This document shows positions 8,868-17,255 of a DNA stretch of 64,000 nucleotides, in pieces; the first letter of the stretch is position 1, and every line of letters starts with the position of its first letter. The stretch comes from Pantoea coffeiphila. Lineage in GTDB: Bacteria; Pseudomonadota; Gammaproteobacteria; Enterobacterales; Enterobacteriaceae. The stretch is from positions 124,001 through 188,000 of the forward strand of contig NZ_JAFBFW010000007.1 of NCBI RefSeq assembly GCF_016909495.1. The letters run 5' to 3'. The notes under the pieces were generated by a model that was given only the letters and a program-made list of their open reading frames with translations, did not search any database and had not been told where the DNA came from. The translations under genes were made by a program, and so were the position numbers.

Positions 8868-9764
8868 ATGAACAAGTTCAGCGACAGCGTGCCAGAAAGC
8901 GCGCTTCCTCTACCTGCAAGCCACGCCATGTTTGACGGCACCATTGCCATGAGCAGCGGTTCGCTGCGGCCTGAGAAAGACGAATGGCTACAGGAACAGC
9001 TAGTACCGGGCTTGAAGCTTATCGTAGTCGATCGCGGGGAGCTGCTTTGCGATCTGCCCGGCTCCGGCAGGCAGCACATCACCGGTCCCTGCGTTTGCGC
9101 GGTGTGGAATCAGCAGGAAGGGGAGAGCCGCCAGCGCTTCGAGCCTGGCCGACAGCTGGATTACACCACCATCGCCCTGACGCCAGCCGCCGTCGCCAGC
9201 CATATCGACAGTGAATTTCAACAGCAGCTGGAAGCCTCTTTTCAGTCCCGGCGCTTCAGCGGGCCGCGTCTGCTGGTGCTGGAGGCGTCCGCCACCATCA
9301 AATCGCTGCATGCCCAGGTGGCGACCTGTCCGATGCAGGGATTGTCCAGAGCGCTGTTTCTTTCCGGTAAGGCGCTGGAAATCATGGCCCACGCGCTGGA
9401 TTCTTTGATCTCACGGCCGGTACAGGAAGCAGGTTCGCTGCGCCTGTCGAACAGCGATATCGACAAGCTGCATCTGGCGAGAAAGCTGCTGGCGGAACGC
9501 ATGGTTAACCCGCCGTCGCTGGCCGAACTGGCGCTGAACGTAGGGTTTAACACCCGTAAGCTGACCGTCGGCTTCCGCCGTCAGTTCGGTGAAAGCGTCT
9601 TTGAGTATCTGCAAAATCTGCGCCTGGATACCGCGTGGCGGATGCTGACCGAAGGGGAAGTCAGCGTATCCACGGCGGCTTACAGCGTGGGCTACACCCC
9701 GGCGCATTTTTCCGTCGCCTTTCGCAAAAAATTTGGTGTTTCGCCAAAATCCCTGCGCGGATAA
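8868..9764 (+). CDS. AraC-family transcriptional activator of siderophore uptake (YbtA/PchR-like)
   Basis: 298 residues from the ATG at 8868; a GTG at 8820 would extend it by 16 residues but overlaps the edge of the Fur-like box. The C-terminal 90 residues carry two helix-turn-helix motifs (LAELALNVGFNTRKLTVGFR and VSTAAYSVGYTPAHFSVAFR followed by KFGVSPKSLR), typical of AraC DNA-binding domains. The N-terminal part is the poorly conserved sensor region seen in YbtA and PchR. It is divergent from the TonB receptor operon, so it is inferred to activate that operon with the ferric siderophore as co-inducer, under Fur control. Confidence 0.8.
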   Translation: MNKFSDSVPESALPLPASHAMFDGTIAMSSGSLRPEKDEWLQEQLVPGLKLIVVDRGELLCDLPGSGRQHITGPCVCAVWNQQEGESRQRFEPGRQLDYTTIALTPAAVASHIDSEFQQQLEASFQSRRFSGPRLLVLEASATIKSLHAQVATCPMQGLSRALFLSGKALEIMAHALDSLISRPVQEAGSLRLSNSDIDKLHLARKLLAERMVNPPSLAELALNVGFNTRKLTVGFRRQFGESVFEYLQNLRLDTAWRMLTEGEVSVSTAAYSVGYTPAHFSVAFRKKFGVSPKSLRG

Positions 9765-9872
9765 CGTACCTTTAGCTGAATTTCGCCCATCGACATTCAT
9801 TTTTCTTGGTGGCACTAAAATACCATCCCGCTATGTTTTAACCCTCTGAACAGGGTGATAAATAAGGGGAAG

Positions 9873-11183
9873 ATGGTGGCTGGTGGAGAGAAAAGACGGT
9901 TAAAAACGCTGGTGGGCGCGAGCAGTGCGATTTATGCCGCTGCAGACACTCCTGTGACTTACGGTATCGATCGTGCCGTGGCGCTGGCAAAAATTGCCGA
10001 ACGCGAAAAGATCACCGGGCTGTTTACCGCCGATTTGCTTCAAAGCGATCCTGCCGGGCTGGCGGGGATCACCGGTAGCCAGGACCCGATCGTCGTCCTG
10101 GCGGCGCTGAGCCAGGTGACGCGACAGATTGGCCTGATTGCTACCGTGACCACTACCTTTCAACACCCTTACAACCTTGCCCGATTAATTGGCACGCTGG
10201 ATCACATCAGTGGCGGTCGTGCAGGCTGGAACGCCGTCACCTCATCTGTCGGCGAGGAAAATTTTGGCGGCGGTGAACTGCCCTCGCCGGAAAGCCGCTA
10301 CGCGCGCGCCACCGAATTTATTGAAGTGATCAACGCGCTTTTTGACGCTAACGATCCGGCCGCCGTTAGCAGACTGTCCAGCGGCGGTGCGAAAGTTGAT
10401 CACTCCAGGCTGCATCCGGCGAACTATCGCGGTGATTTCTTCCAGGTGGCCGGGCCACTAAACGTGCCGCCGCCGCCGCAGGGCCGACCGGTACAGTTCC
10501 AGGCCGGACAGTCGGAGGCCGGAATCACACTGGGTGCGCGCTATGCTGAGGTCATTTACACTTCGCAGCCTACGCTGAGTGCCGCCCAGGCTTTTGTCAG
10601 CGAGGTACGCCAGCGTGCGCAGCAATTCGAACGGCCTTCTGCCCCGTTAATCATGAATTCGTTCCATTCGATCATCGGTGAAAGCCCGGCGGATGTGGCG
10701 CGCAGGCTGGAAGAGAAGCACCAGCGCATCGATTATCAGCGCGGCCGCCTGCGACTGGCGGATATGCTCGGCGGCAGCGTTGATCTGCACGATTTGCCGC
10801 TTGATGGCACTATTCCTTCACACCGGCTGCCGGAGCTGGCCAGCGTTAACCGGCGTCGTGGACGGGCCGAGATTTTCACTCGTTTTGCCCGCGAAGGGCA
10901 TACCCTGCGCCAGCTGATTATTGCCGCAGAGGAAACCGGGCACTGGTTTGTGGCCGGGACGCCTGAATCGCTGGCCGATGCCATTGAGGAGCGCTACCGC
11001 GCCGGTGTGCTCGACGTGATCTCACTGCACGGGCTGGGGCAGCCGGAGCAGCAGGATCTGCTGCTTAACGGCTTGCTGCCTGAGCTGCGCAAACGGCAGC
11101 TGCTGGATGAGGACTATCGCGGCGCGGATTTCCGCAGCAGTCTGGAGCTACCGCCGCTGGCAGCGTGGCGCGGCGGGGCATAG
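9873..11183 (+). CDS. LLM-class FMN-dependent monooxygenase (NtaA/SnaA/DszA family), short N-terminus
   Basis: 436 residues from the ATG at 9873, which has an AAGGGG ribosome site; a GTG at 9855 is also in frame. Family landmarks include AGWNAVTSSVGEENFGGGE, YRGDFFQVAGPLNVPPPPQGRPVQFQAGQSEAG and a C-terminal VISLHGLGQ segment. These enzymes use reduced FMN from a partner reductase to oxygenate substrates such as chelators or sulfur heterocycles. The usual N-terminal strand with its HHEGAWR-like motif is missing, and the protein begins near the second conserved block. It may be N-terminally truncated or a divergent subgroup. No flavin reductase is adjacent. Confidence 0.75.
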   Translation: MVAGGEKRRLKTLVGASSAIYAAADTPVTYGIDRAVALAKIAEREKITGLFTADLLQSDPAGLAGITGSQDPIVVLAALSQVTRQIGLIATVTTTFQHPYNLARLIGTLDHISGGRAGWNAVTSSVGEENFGGGELPSPESRYARATEFIEVINALFDANDPAAVSRLSSGGAKVDHSRLHPANYRGDFFQVAGPLNVPPPPQGRPVQFQAGQSEAGITLGARYAEVIYTSQPTLSAAQAFVSEVRQRAQQFERPSAPLIMNSFHSIIGESPADVARRLEEKHQRIDYQRGRLRLADMLGGSVDLHDLPLDGTIPSHRLPELASVNRRRGRAEIFTRFAREGHTLRQLIIAAEETGHWFVAGTPESLADAIEERYRAGVLDVISLHGLGQPEQQDLLLNGLLPELRKRQLLDEDYRGADFRSSLELPPLAAWRGGA

Positions 11184-11310
11184 TATTCTGGCGTTGCCGT
11201 GCGGGTTGCAGAAAAGTCAGCTTGCAAGCACATCAATCTGCGCATCTGTGGTGAAGTAAAGCAGCAGGGCAGTTAACGATGTCAGTTCGGCTTTTCTGCC
11301 CCTTGTTTGC

Positions 11311-11910
11311 TTAGCAAAATGCCGCGGCCACGTTGCGCAGCTCAGCAAGGCCGCTGAGGTTTTTCTCCTGTACCAGATCCTGGTTGATTTTCAGGATCAC
11401 CGCCTTCACCACGTCCGATATTTTGCTGAGGTTCTGCTGCTGCATCAGGGCCGTCAGCTCTGCCATTTGTCGCGGGCTGATCTTCATCGACAGGCGCTTT
11501 GACGCTTTCGCCTGCGCCAGTTCACTGCTTAACAGCGATTTCAGTTCATCCTGCGTGTAGCGGCCGCTGGTGAGTGCATGCAGATAGTATAGGATCAGCG
11601 TCTTGCTAAACTCCTCGCCAAGGGATTCGTCGATCTTCTGCGTAGCGACGTTAAGAATATCCAGAAAGTGCGCCGGAACTCTGACTTCCAGCGGCTGCCG
11701 GCTTTGATCAAACGCCTGTTTGATCTGCGGCGTGCACTGTGCCGGGATAGAAACGACCTGCTGACAACCGTTACAGACGGCCGCCAGAATATTTTTAACC
11801 GCGCCGCTGCGATCGCTGAAATCAACATCACGCAGCAGATAGGTTGCCGTTGATTTACCGCAGTTATGGCACAGGACGCTCCGTGTATCGCCTTCTTTCA
11901 CAATCTTCAT
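11311..11910 (-). CDS. Putative antitoxin with YgiT/MqsA-type zinc-finger N-terminus
   Basis: 199 residues. The N-terminus has two CxxC knuckles (SVLCHNCGKS and AAVCNGCQQV, about 30 residues apart) as in YgiT/MqsA zinc-binding antitoxins. The rest is helical and lysine-rich, without the classic MqsA helix-turn-helix by eye; SMKISPRQMAELTALMQQ may be a ribbon-helix-helix-like segment. Its ATG overlaps the stop of the preceding small gene in ATGA, giving a toxin-first order as in mqsRA. Function as antitoxin and autorepressor is inferred from the zinc motif and gene order. The C-terminal domain is unfamiliar and longer than that of MqsA (131 residues in E. coli). Confidence 0.55.
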   Translation of the reverse strand: MKIVKEGDTRSVLCHNCGKSTATYLLRDVDFSDRSGAVKNILAAVCNGCQQVVSIPAQCTPQIKQAFDQSRQPLEVRVPAHFLDILNVATQKIDESLGEEFSKTLILYYLHALTSGRYTQDELKSLLSSELAQAKASKRLSMKISPRQMAELTALMQQQNLSKISDVVKAVILKINQDLVQEKNLSGLAELRNVAAAFC

Positions 11911-12224
11911 GATCGTTCTCCTGCTGTGCAGATATGTACGCTAATAAAAATGATGTCCGGTTCTAAAAAAAAGAATTTCACATACCAGCGTTGACCCAGC
12001 CGCCAGGGTTTAAAAATGTGGACATCAATACTGCTGTCCTGATGATGCGGCGAGCACTGGTAATGATCACCGGATGTACCGCCGATAAGATCAATGACCC
12101 ATGCTTCACTGACTTGCCCGGTTGCAAACAGGTTTTTTACATCAATATTGCCCCGGGTTTGGTGATCGTATGCTCCCTCGGTGAGGCAGTGTATTGCCCT
12201 GCGTTTGACGTCCCTGAATCTCAT
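11907..12224 (-). CDS. Putative type II toxin, MqsR/DUF4258-like (RelE-barrel type)
   Basis: 105 residues from the ATG at 12224, which has an AGGAG site 8 bases upstream; the longer open frame to 12386 has no such signal. The C-terminal half (SIDVHIFKPWRLGQRWYVKFFF then IIFISVH) has the pattern of MqsR-like RNase toxins (DVYRP...VYLKITV...LIVSF), and GNIDVKNLFATGQVSEAWVIDLI may correspond to the early helix. It is coupled to the zinc-finger antitoxin by an ATGA overlap. A ribosome-associated or free mRNA-cleaving activity is inferred from the family only. DUF4258 is the main alternative, since such proteins also pair with YgiT zinc fingers. Confidence 0.5.
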   Translation of the reverse strand: MRFRDVKRRAIHCLTEGAYDHQTRGNIDVKNLFATGQVSEAWVIDLIGGTSGDHYQCSPHHQDSSIDVHIFKPWRLGQRWYVKFFFLEPDIIFISVHICTAGERS

Positions 12225-12242
12225 TTTTGCGGCTCCTATTGT

Positions 12243-12268
12243 GTACGATGGTTTTCGTACTTGCAAGT
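12243..12268. promoter_or_regulatory. Overlapping palindromes ahead of the toxin-antitoxin pair, candidate operator
   Basis: GTACGA-N6-TCGTAC (12243-12260) is a perfect inverted repeat, and ACTTGCAAGT (12259-12268) is a second perfect palindrome overlapping its end. Both lie 19-44 bases upstream of the toxin start, the usual place for autoregulation by an antitoxin. Confidence 0.5.
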
Positions 12269-12464
12269 GTTGTGCATAAATATTGCTCACGGCAGGATAA
12301 CGGGAGTGTTGGGGGTTTTTCGCGCTGGGTTTGACATAAATTGTTAACAATCGAGGCCGTTCGCAAAACCCAGGTAAAGCCTGCAACGTATGGCGGAGTT
12401 TTTGGATTTAAATTCCAAAAATAAACGGTTGGGGGAGATTTAAAACTGCTCTTTTGATAAAAAT

Positions 12465-12481
12465 AATTCCGTTGCGGAATT
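12465..12481. promoter_or_regulatory. Perfect inverted repeat in the gcd promoter region
   Basis: AATTCCG-TTG-CGGAATT, a 17-base perfect dyad 125 bases before the gcd start in AT-rich DNA. It may be a regulator site for gcd; no regulator is identified. The rest of 12270-12605 is AT-rich promoter DNA with no gene seen. Confidence 0.35.
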
Positions 12482-12605
12482 GTTTACGGGTATTACTAAA
12501 ATTAAATTGTTTTTTTATCTTATTTTTTTAGTTAAATTAATGTGCGTTTACTGTAAGTCTACGTAAATTTTATTGAGTGCTTTCGCAACACTTTGAGGGA
12601 TTATC

Positions 12606-14984
12606 ATGGTTAATAAGCTAACCAGTATAGTCATCGCGATCGTCGGGATCGCCATGCTGTACATGGGAAGTCAGTTGCTGATGGTCGGGGGAACGCCGTT
12701 CTACGTCATTATGGCGCTGGGACTGTTGCTGACCGCAGTAACACTGTTTTTGAACAAAAAAATCGCGCTGTCTATCTATGCCGTACTGATGTGGATTGTC
12801 CTTGCATGGATGATTTATGAAGTGGGCTTTGATAAGTGGCAGTGGATTCCACGCGGCGACATCATTGGCCTGATTGGTCTGTGGCTGGCGATGCCGTGGG
12901 TTGTCCGCCCGCTGTATAAAGCACAGCAGGGCAGCCGCGCCCGCGGTTTCCATCCTTTCCTGGGGACCACCCTGATTCTGATCGTAGCCCTGGTCGTCGG
13001 CATGATGTTCTACGATCCGCTGCCGAAAGCGGGTGATATCACTAACGAGCGCAAACCTGTGCAGACCGAGCTGGCAAAAAATGACTGGTCAGCCTACGGC
13101 GGTACGACAGACGGCCTGCGTTTTTCCCAGTTAAACCAGATCACCAAAGATAACGTTAATAAACTGGACGTGGCCTGGACCTATCACACCGGTGACCTGC
13201 GCGATCCGGCCCAGGACGCCAGCGAATACACCTTCGAGGCGACGCCGCTGAAGGTGAACGGCGCACTGTATCTTTGTACGCCGCATAACGAAGTCCATGC
13301 GCTTAACCCGGAAACGGGCGAGCTGAAGTGGAAATATCAGCCGGCGAAAGATCCGTCTTATCTGCAGCAGCACCAGACCTGTCGCGGCGTGAGCTACTAC
13401 GATGGTTCTGTGGCCCCGGCCGATACCACCGCAGCCAGCCCGGCAATCTGCCGTAAACGCATCTTCAATGCGACCACGGACGCACGTCTGGTGGCGCTGG
13501 ATGCGGATACCGGCAAGCTGTGTGCTGACTTCGGCAACGGCGGCGTGGTGGATCTGCGTGCAAACATGGGTACCATCCGTCCACACGCGCTGATGCAGAC
13601 GGCTGCACCGCTGGTAGCGGGTAATCTGGTGATTGTTGGCGGTTCCGTGATGGACAACGGCTACAACAGCGGCAACCCGTCGGGCGTGATCCGCGCCTAT
13701 GACGTGATTACTGGCCGTCTGGTGTGGAACTTTGACCCGGCTAACCCGGAGCTGACCCAGCCGATCGCTGCTGACGCAACCTATCCGCAGGATACTCCGG
13801 TTGCCTGGGGCACGCTGAGCGCTGACCTGAAAAACGGTCTGGTCTACGTGCCGTTTGGTAACGCATCCCCGGATGAGCTGGGTATTGAGCGTAACGCCGA
13901 CAGTAACACCGAGAAGTTCCGCGATACCCTGGTGGCGCTGGATCTGAAAACCGGTGCGTTCAAATGGCGCTTCCAGTCCTCTAAACACGATCTCTGGGAC
14001 CGCGATAACCCGTCTCAGCCTTCGCTGTTGGATATCGACTATCAGGGCCAGAAACAGCCTGTCGTGATCCTGCCGACGAAAACCGGCAACCTGTTTGTCC
14101 TTAATCGCCTGACCGGCCAGCCGGTGTATCCGATTAATCAGGTGGATGTGTCTACGGAAGGCGGTGTGCCAGGCGAGAAATTCTCTGCCACCCAACCGGT
14201 GTCAAAACTGAACTTCATTCCGGACCCGCTGACTGAAAAAGCGATGTGGGGCCTGACGCCGTTCGATCAGATGGCCTGCCGTATTGATTTCAAATCGCTG
14301 CGCTATGACGGTAATCCGTGGACGCCAGCGACCGAACGCGGTTCAATCGTCTTCCCGGGCAATATTGGTGTGTTCAACTGGGGTTCTGTGGCGGTCGATC
14401 CTGAGCGCCAGATCCTGATTGCTTCACCGGTTCGTCTGGCCTATAAGTACAACCTGATCAAACGTACGCCAGAAACGGCCGACAAGCGCCTGTTCACCAA
14501 AGACGGTACGCCGTACTGGAACGAGAACTTCCAGGGTGACTACGCGATTCATATCCAGCAGCTCTCTTCAAGCCTGGGCATTCCTTGTATTGCTCCACCG
14601 TGGGGCCGTATGGTCGGTGTGGATCTGACGACGGGCAAAACCGAATGGCTGCGCCGTGTTGGCACCACTAAAAACCTGAACACCACTTTCCTGCCGGGCC
14701 GCTTCCCAATCGGTTTCCCGATGGGCATGGTGGCGCACGGTGGTCCGCTGATCACGGCGGGTGATGTGGTGTTCCATGGCGCAACGGCGGATAACTTCTT
14801 CCGCGCCTACGACATCAACACCGGTGAACTGCTGTGGCAGACCGAGCTGCCGGCCGGTGGCCAGGCAACGCCAGCTACCTATATGGGTAGCGATAACAAA
14901 CAGTACGTCGTTATCGCTGCGGGTGGTCACGGTTCGCTGGGCACCCAGCAGGGTGACAGCGTTGTTGCTTATCGTCTGAAGTAA
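12606..14984 (+). CDS. gcd: Membrane-bound PQQ-dependent quinoprotein glucose dehydrogenase
   Basis: 792 residues, close to the 796 of E. coli Gcd. The first 150 residues hold five transmembrane helices that anchor the protein and carry the ubiquinone site. The rest is the periplasmic eight-bladed PQQ propeller (DWSAYGGTTDGLRFSQLNQI, HQTCRGVSYYD, DARLVALDADTGKLC, SSKHDLWDRDNPSQPSLLDI, PAGGQATPATY). It oxidises D-glucose to glucono-1,5-lactone in the periplasm and passes electrons to ubiquinone; PQQ must be made or imported. A GAGGGA site precedes the ATG, and an intrinsic terminator follows. Gluconate made here feeds direct glucose oxidation and acid-driven phosphate solubilisation in related bacteria. 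Confidence 0.95.
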   Translation: MVNKLTSIVIAIVGIAMLYMGSQLLMVGGTPFYVIMALGLLLTAVTLFLNKKIALSIYAVLMWIVLAWMIYEVGFDKWQWIPRGDIIGLIGLWLAMPWVVRPLYKAQQGSRARGFHPFLGTTLILIVALVVGMMFYDPLPKAGDITNERKPVQTELAKNDWSAYGGTTDGLRFSQLNQITKDNVNKLDVAWTYHTGDLRDPAQDASEYTFEATPLKVNGALYLCTPHNEVHALNPETGELKWKYQPAKDPSYLQQHQTCRGVSYYDGSVAPADTTAASPAICRKRIFNATTDARLVALDADTGKLCADFGNGGVVDLRANMGTIRPHALMQTAAPLVAGNLVIVGGSVMDNGYNSGNPSGVIRAYDVITGRLVWNFDPANPELTQPIAADATYPQDTPVAWGTLSADLKNGLVYVPFGNASPDELGIERNADSNTEKFRDTLVALDLKTGAFKWRFQSSKHDLWDRDNPSQPSLLDIDYQGQKQPVVILPTKTGNLFVLNRLTGQPVYPINQVDVSTEGGVPGEKFSATQPVSKLNFIPDPLTEKAMWGLTPFDQMACRIDFKSLRYDGNPWTPATERGSIVFPGNIGVFNWGSVAVDPERQILIASPVRLAYKYNLIKRTPETADKRLFTKDGTPYWNENFQGDYAIHIQQLSSSLGIPCIAPPWGRMVGVDLTTGKTEWLRRVGTTKNLNTTFLPGRFPIGFPMGMVAHGGPLITAGDVVFHGATADNFFRAYDINTGELLWQTELPAGGQATPATYMGSDNKQYVVIAAGGHGSLGTQQGDSVVAYRLK

Positions 14985-15005
14985 TTTTTTCAGGCAATAT
15001 ATACA

Positions 15006-15035
15006 GGCTCGTACAGCAATGTGCGGGCCTTTTTT
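15006..15035 (+). terminator. Rho-independent terminator after gcd
   Basis: GGCTCGTACA pairs over 10 positions (two G-T wobbles) with TGTGCGGGCC around a GCAA tetraloop, followed by six T. It lies 21 bases after the gcd stop. Confidence 0.8.
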
Positions 15036-15087
15036 AATATTAAAAACAACACGTTTTATTGACCTTATTACCTTCCGGGATGATCTC

Positions 15088-15900
15088 ATGCTAAAGACGT
15101 TAGCGTTGCCCTTGCTGTTAATCTGCTCGGGTTTTGCCAGTGCAGATGAATCCGACTTTCTCAAACCCCGCAATAACGACGCATTCGATAACTATATGTT
15201 GCAGGCCGCCCGCTTTGAGGCCGAGCTGTTTAAACACGATAAACCCTCCGCTTTCGACGCCTACTTTATCGGCCCGCTGAAACCCAGCGAGATCCGTGCC
15301 GCATACGAACGTAACGAACTGGCCGCTAAAAAGAAATACACCAATCACAGTATTCGTATTAAAGGGGAGATTAGCTCCATCAATGAAAATGCCTTTGGCA
15401 ATGGCTATATCGTTGCCGTTGATAGTGTGTCGCGAGTGAGTGCCCTTGAGGGAATCCATTTGCAGATTAATAAAAACGATCCTGTTTATCTGGAGTTAGG
15501 TAAAGGCGACAGTATTGATGCCATTTGCCAGGTGGGAACCTATACGTTGGGGATACCGTCAATGAGCAAATGTTTTTTGACATCATCTATGTTCCGGCCA
15601 GAGGTATTTAATAATTTTACTCTTAATCTCATTGGCAATCCGTTGCTGAAAGCGAAAACCATCTCCGTTGAAAATATTGCCAAAATCAAAGTGCGCCCAT
15701 TATTGAAGACGTTCATTGTTTACGCTTCAGGTTATAAAGATAACGAAGACGGGAACGAGTCGGCCTGTCGTAACGATGATGCCACCTGCGAAGCGGCCTT
15801 AATGCATAACATCGAAACGTCAACCAGTCGTTTTCCTGACGCTCATCAACAGGATTTCAACGCTCTGGGTGCGCGCTTGCGTGAGCTGTGGGAAAAGTAA
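15088..15900 (+). CDS. Secreted protein with an OB-fold (tRNA_anti-like) domain
   Basis: 270 residues from the ATG at 15088, followed by a clear signal peptide (LKTLALPLLLICSGFASA, cleavage near residue 19). The upstream in-frame GTG at 15019 lies inside the gcd terminator and is rejected. Residues about 70-160 (SEIRAAYERNELAAKKKYTNHSIRIKG) match the pattern of tRNA_anti-like OB-fold proteins: helix AAKKKY followed by a five-stranded barrel with a strand-loop-GDS pattern. A C-terminal region has two cysteines (CRNDDATC). Such proteins are mostly uncharacterised periplasmic or lipid-anchored factors. No operon partner is seen. Function unknown. Confidence 0.6.
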   Translation: MLKTLALPLLLICSGFASADESDFLKPRNNDAFDNYMLQAARFEAELFKHDKPSAFDAYFIGPLKPSEIRAAYERNELAAKKKYTNHSIRIKGEISSINENAFGNGYIVAVDSVSRVSALEGIHLQINKNDPVYLELGKGDSIDAICQVGTYTLGIPSMSKCFLTSSMFRPEVFNNFTLNLIGNPLLKAKTISVENIAKIKVRPLLKTFIVYASGYKDNEDGNESACRNDDATCEAALMHNIETSTSRFPDAHQQDFNALGARLRELWEK

Positions 15901-15986
15901 GGCAGCCGATCGGGTTCGCGGCAATCCGCGCTTTGTTCCTGAGTTCCTTCCTCCCCGAACATGAACCAGAGTCGTGGCGGTGACAT

Positions 15987-16002
15987 TTTCAACTTGTTGA
16001 AA
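15987..16002. promoter_or_regulatory. Palindrome upstream of the second flavin monooxygenase
   Basis: TTTCAACTTGTTGAAA is a perfect 16-base palindrome followed by TTTTTTGTTGTT. It could be an operator or a weak terminator for the upstream gene, although a 2-base loop is too tight for a good hairpin. Confidence 0.35.
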
Positions 16003-16060
16003 TTTTTTGTTGTTGATGACTAAAAATGACGGTTTGCGCTGCGTGCTGCATGAGATTTAT

Positions 16061-16080
16061 TATCAATGCATACATTGATA
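16061..16080. promoter_or_regulatory. Long perfect inverted repeat, likely operator for the flavin monooxygenase gene
   Basis: TATCAATG-CATA-CATTGATA, arms of 8 with a 4-base centre, ends 35 bases before the ATG at 16115, where it would overlap the promoter. The arm sequence suits a dimeric repressor of TetR or MarR type, but no such regulator gene is adjacent. Confidence 0.5.
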
Positions 16081-16114
16081 CAGCATCTTAAATTTCACGC
16101 GGAAGGTAACGATT

Positions 16115-17140
16115 ATGAAAAAGATTGGATTTCTGTCATTTGGTCACTGGACACCTTCACCTCAGTCCGGAACCCGTTCAGCGGCTGATGCGCTGCTGCA
16201 ATCCATCGACCTGGCGGTCGCAGCTGAAGAGCTGGGTGCCGACGGTGCTTACTTCCGCGTGCATCACTTTGCCCGTCAGCTGAGCGCGCCGTTCCCGCTG
16301 CTGGCCGCGGTGGGTGCCAAAACCAAAAAAATTGAAATTGGTACTGGCGTGATCGATATGCGCTATGAGAACCCGCTGTATATGGCCGAAGATGCCGGTG
16401 CGGCCGATTTAATCTCCGGCGGACGCCTGCAGCTGGGCATCAGCCGTGGGTCCCCTGAGCAGGTCGTTGACGGCTGGCGCTATTTTGGTTTCCAGCCTGG
16501 CGAAGGTGAAACCGAAGCGGATATGGCGCGCCGCCATACCGAAGAGCTGCTGGACGTGCTGCGCGGTGAAGGTTTCGGTAAGCCGAACCCACAGCCAATG
16601 TTCCCGAACCCACCGGGACTGCTGCGCCTGGAACCTTACTCTGAAGGGCTGCGCGAGCGTATCTGGTGGGGCGCAGGCTCTAACGCCACCGCCGTCTGGG
16701 CGGCAAAGCTGGGCATGAACCTGCAAAGCTCAACGCTGAAGGATGATGAAACCGGCGAACCGTTCCATATTCAGCAGGCGAAACAGATCCGCGCCTACCG
16801 TGAAGCATGGAAGGAAGCAGGGCACACCCGCGAACCGCGCGTGTCGGTCAGCCGCAGCATCTTTGCGCTGGTCAACGATATGGACCGCGCCTACTTCGGT
16901 AACAGCGGTGCAGAGGGCGACAAAGTCGGCTATCTGGATGAGAAAACCCGGGCGATCTTTGGCCGCAGCTATGCCGCCGAGCCGGACAAACTGATCAAGC
17001 TGCTTGAGAAGGATGAGGCGATTGCCGAAGCCGACACGCTGCTGCTGACCGTGCCAAACCAGCTGGGCGTGAACTATAACGTGCACGTGATTGAGTCGAT
17101 TCTGAAGCACGTTGCGCCGGGTCTGGGCTGGAGAGAATAA
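16115..17140 (+). CDS. LLM-class flavin-dependent oxidoreductase (luciferase-like)
   Basis: 341 residues, one domain: a bacterial-luciferase-type TIM barrel. Landmarks are KIGFLSFGHW at the first strand, LGADGAYFRVHHFA, KIEIGTGVIDMRYENP, AGAADLISGGRLQLGISRGSPE and the C-terminal TVPNQLGVNYNVHVIESI. It is predicted to use reduced FMN or F420 for oxidation of a small molecule; the substrate is not inferable. An AAGGT ribosome site precedes the ATG. It is monocistronic, with hairpins on both sides, and a strong upstream palindrome suggests inducible control. It is only distantly related to the other luciferase-like enzyme at 9873. Confidence 0.85.
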   Translation: MKKIGFLSFGHWTPSPQSGTRSAADALLQSIDLAVAAEELGADGAYFRVHHFARQLSAPFPLLAAVGAKTKKIEIGTGVIDMRYENPLYMAEDAGAADLISGGRLQLGISRGSPEQVVDGWRYFGFQPGEGETEADMARRHTEELLDVLRGEGFGKPNPQPMFPNPPGLLRLEPYSEGLRERIWWGAGSNATAVWAAKLGMNLQSSTLKDDETGEPFHIQQAKQIRAYREAWKEAGHTREPRVSVSRSIFALVNDMDRAYFGNSGAEGDKVGYLDEKTRAIFGRSYAAEPDKLIKLLEKDEAIAEADTLLLTVPNQLGVNYNVHVIESILKHVAPGLGWRE

Positions 17141-17145
17141 AAACA

Positions 17146-17171
17146 TTGCCGGGTTTGCATTAGCCCGGCAA
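17146..17171 (+). terminator. Hairpin just after the flavin oxidoreductase gene
   Basis: TTGCCGGG and CCCGGCAA form an 8-base stem with a 10-base loop, 5 bases past the stop. There is no T-run after it, so it may be an attenuator or RNA-stability hairpin rather than a full terminator. Confidence 0.45.
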
Positions 17172-17206
17172 AAGAAACACGCTGGTTAAGCGTTAAGCAT
17201 AAATTT

Positions 17207-17245
17207 TCGCCCCGGTCGGAATCTGTTCCGTCGGGGCGATGTTTT
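17207..17245. terminator. Bidirectional terminator between convergent transcripts
   Basis: TCGCCCCG and CGGGGCGA pair, with an inner CGGA/TTCCG stem, followed on the plus strand by TGTTTTA. It separates the flavin oxidoreductase from the ABC importer operon ending at 17256. Confidence 0.7.
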
Positions 17246-17255
17246 ATCCCACCTG

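Noticed and set aside
13131..14195. 354-codon open frame on the strand opposite gcd
   Set aside because: It lies wholly inside gcd in antisense, has no ribosome site, no recognisable domain and a composition that mirrors gcd codon bias.
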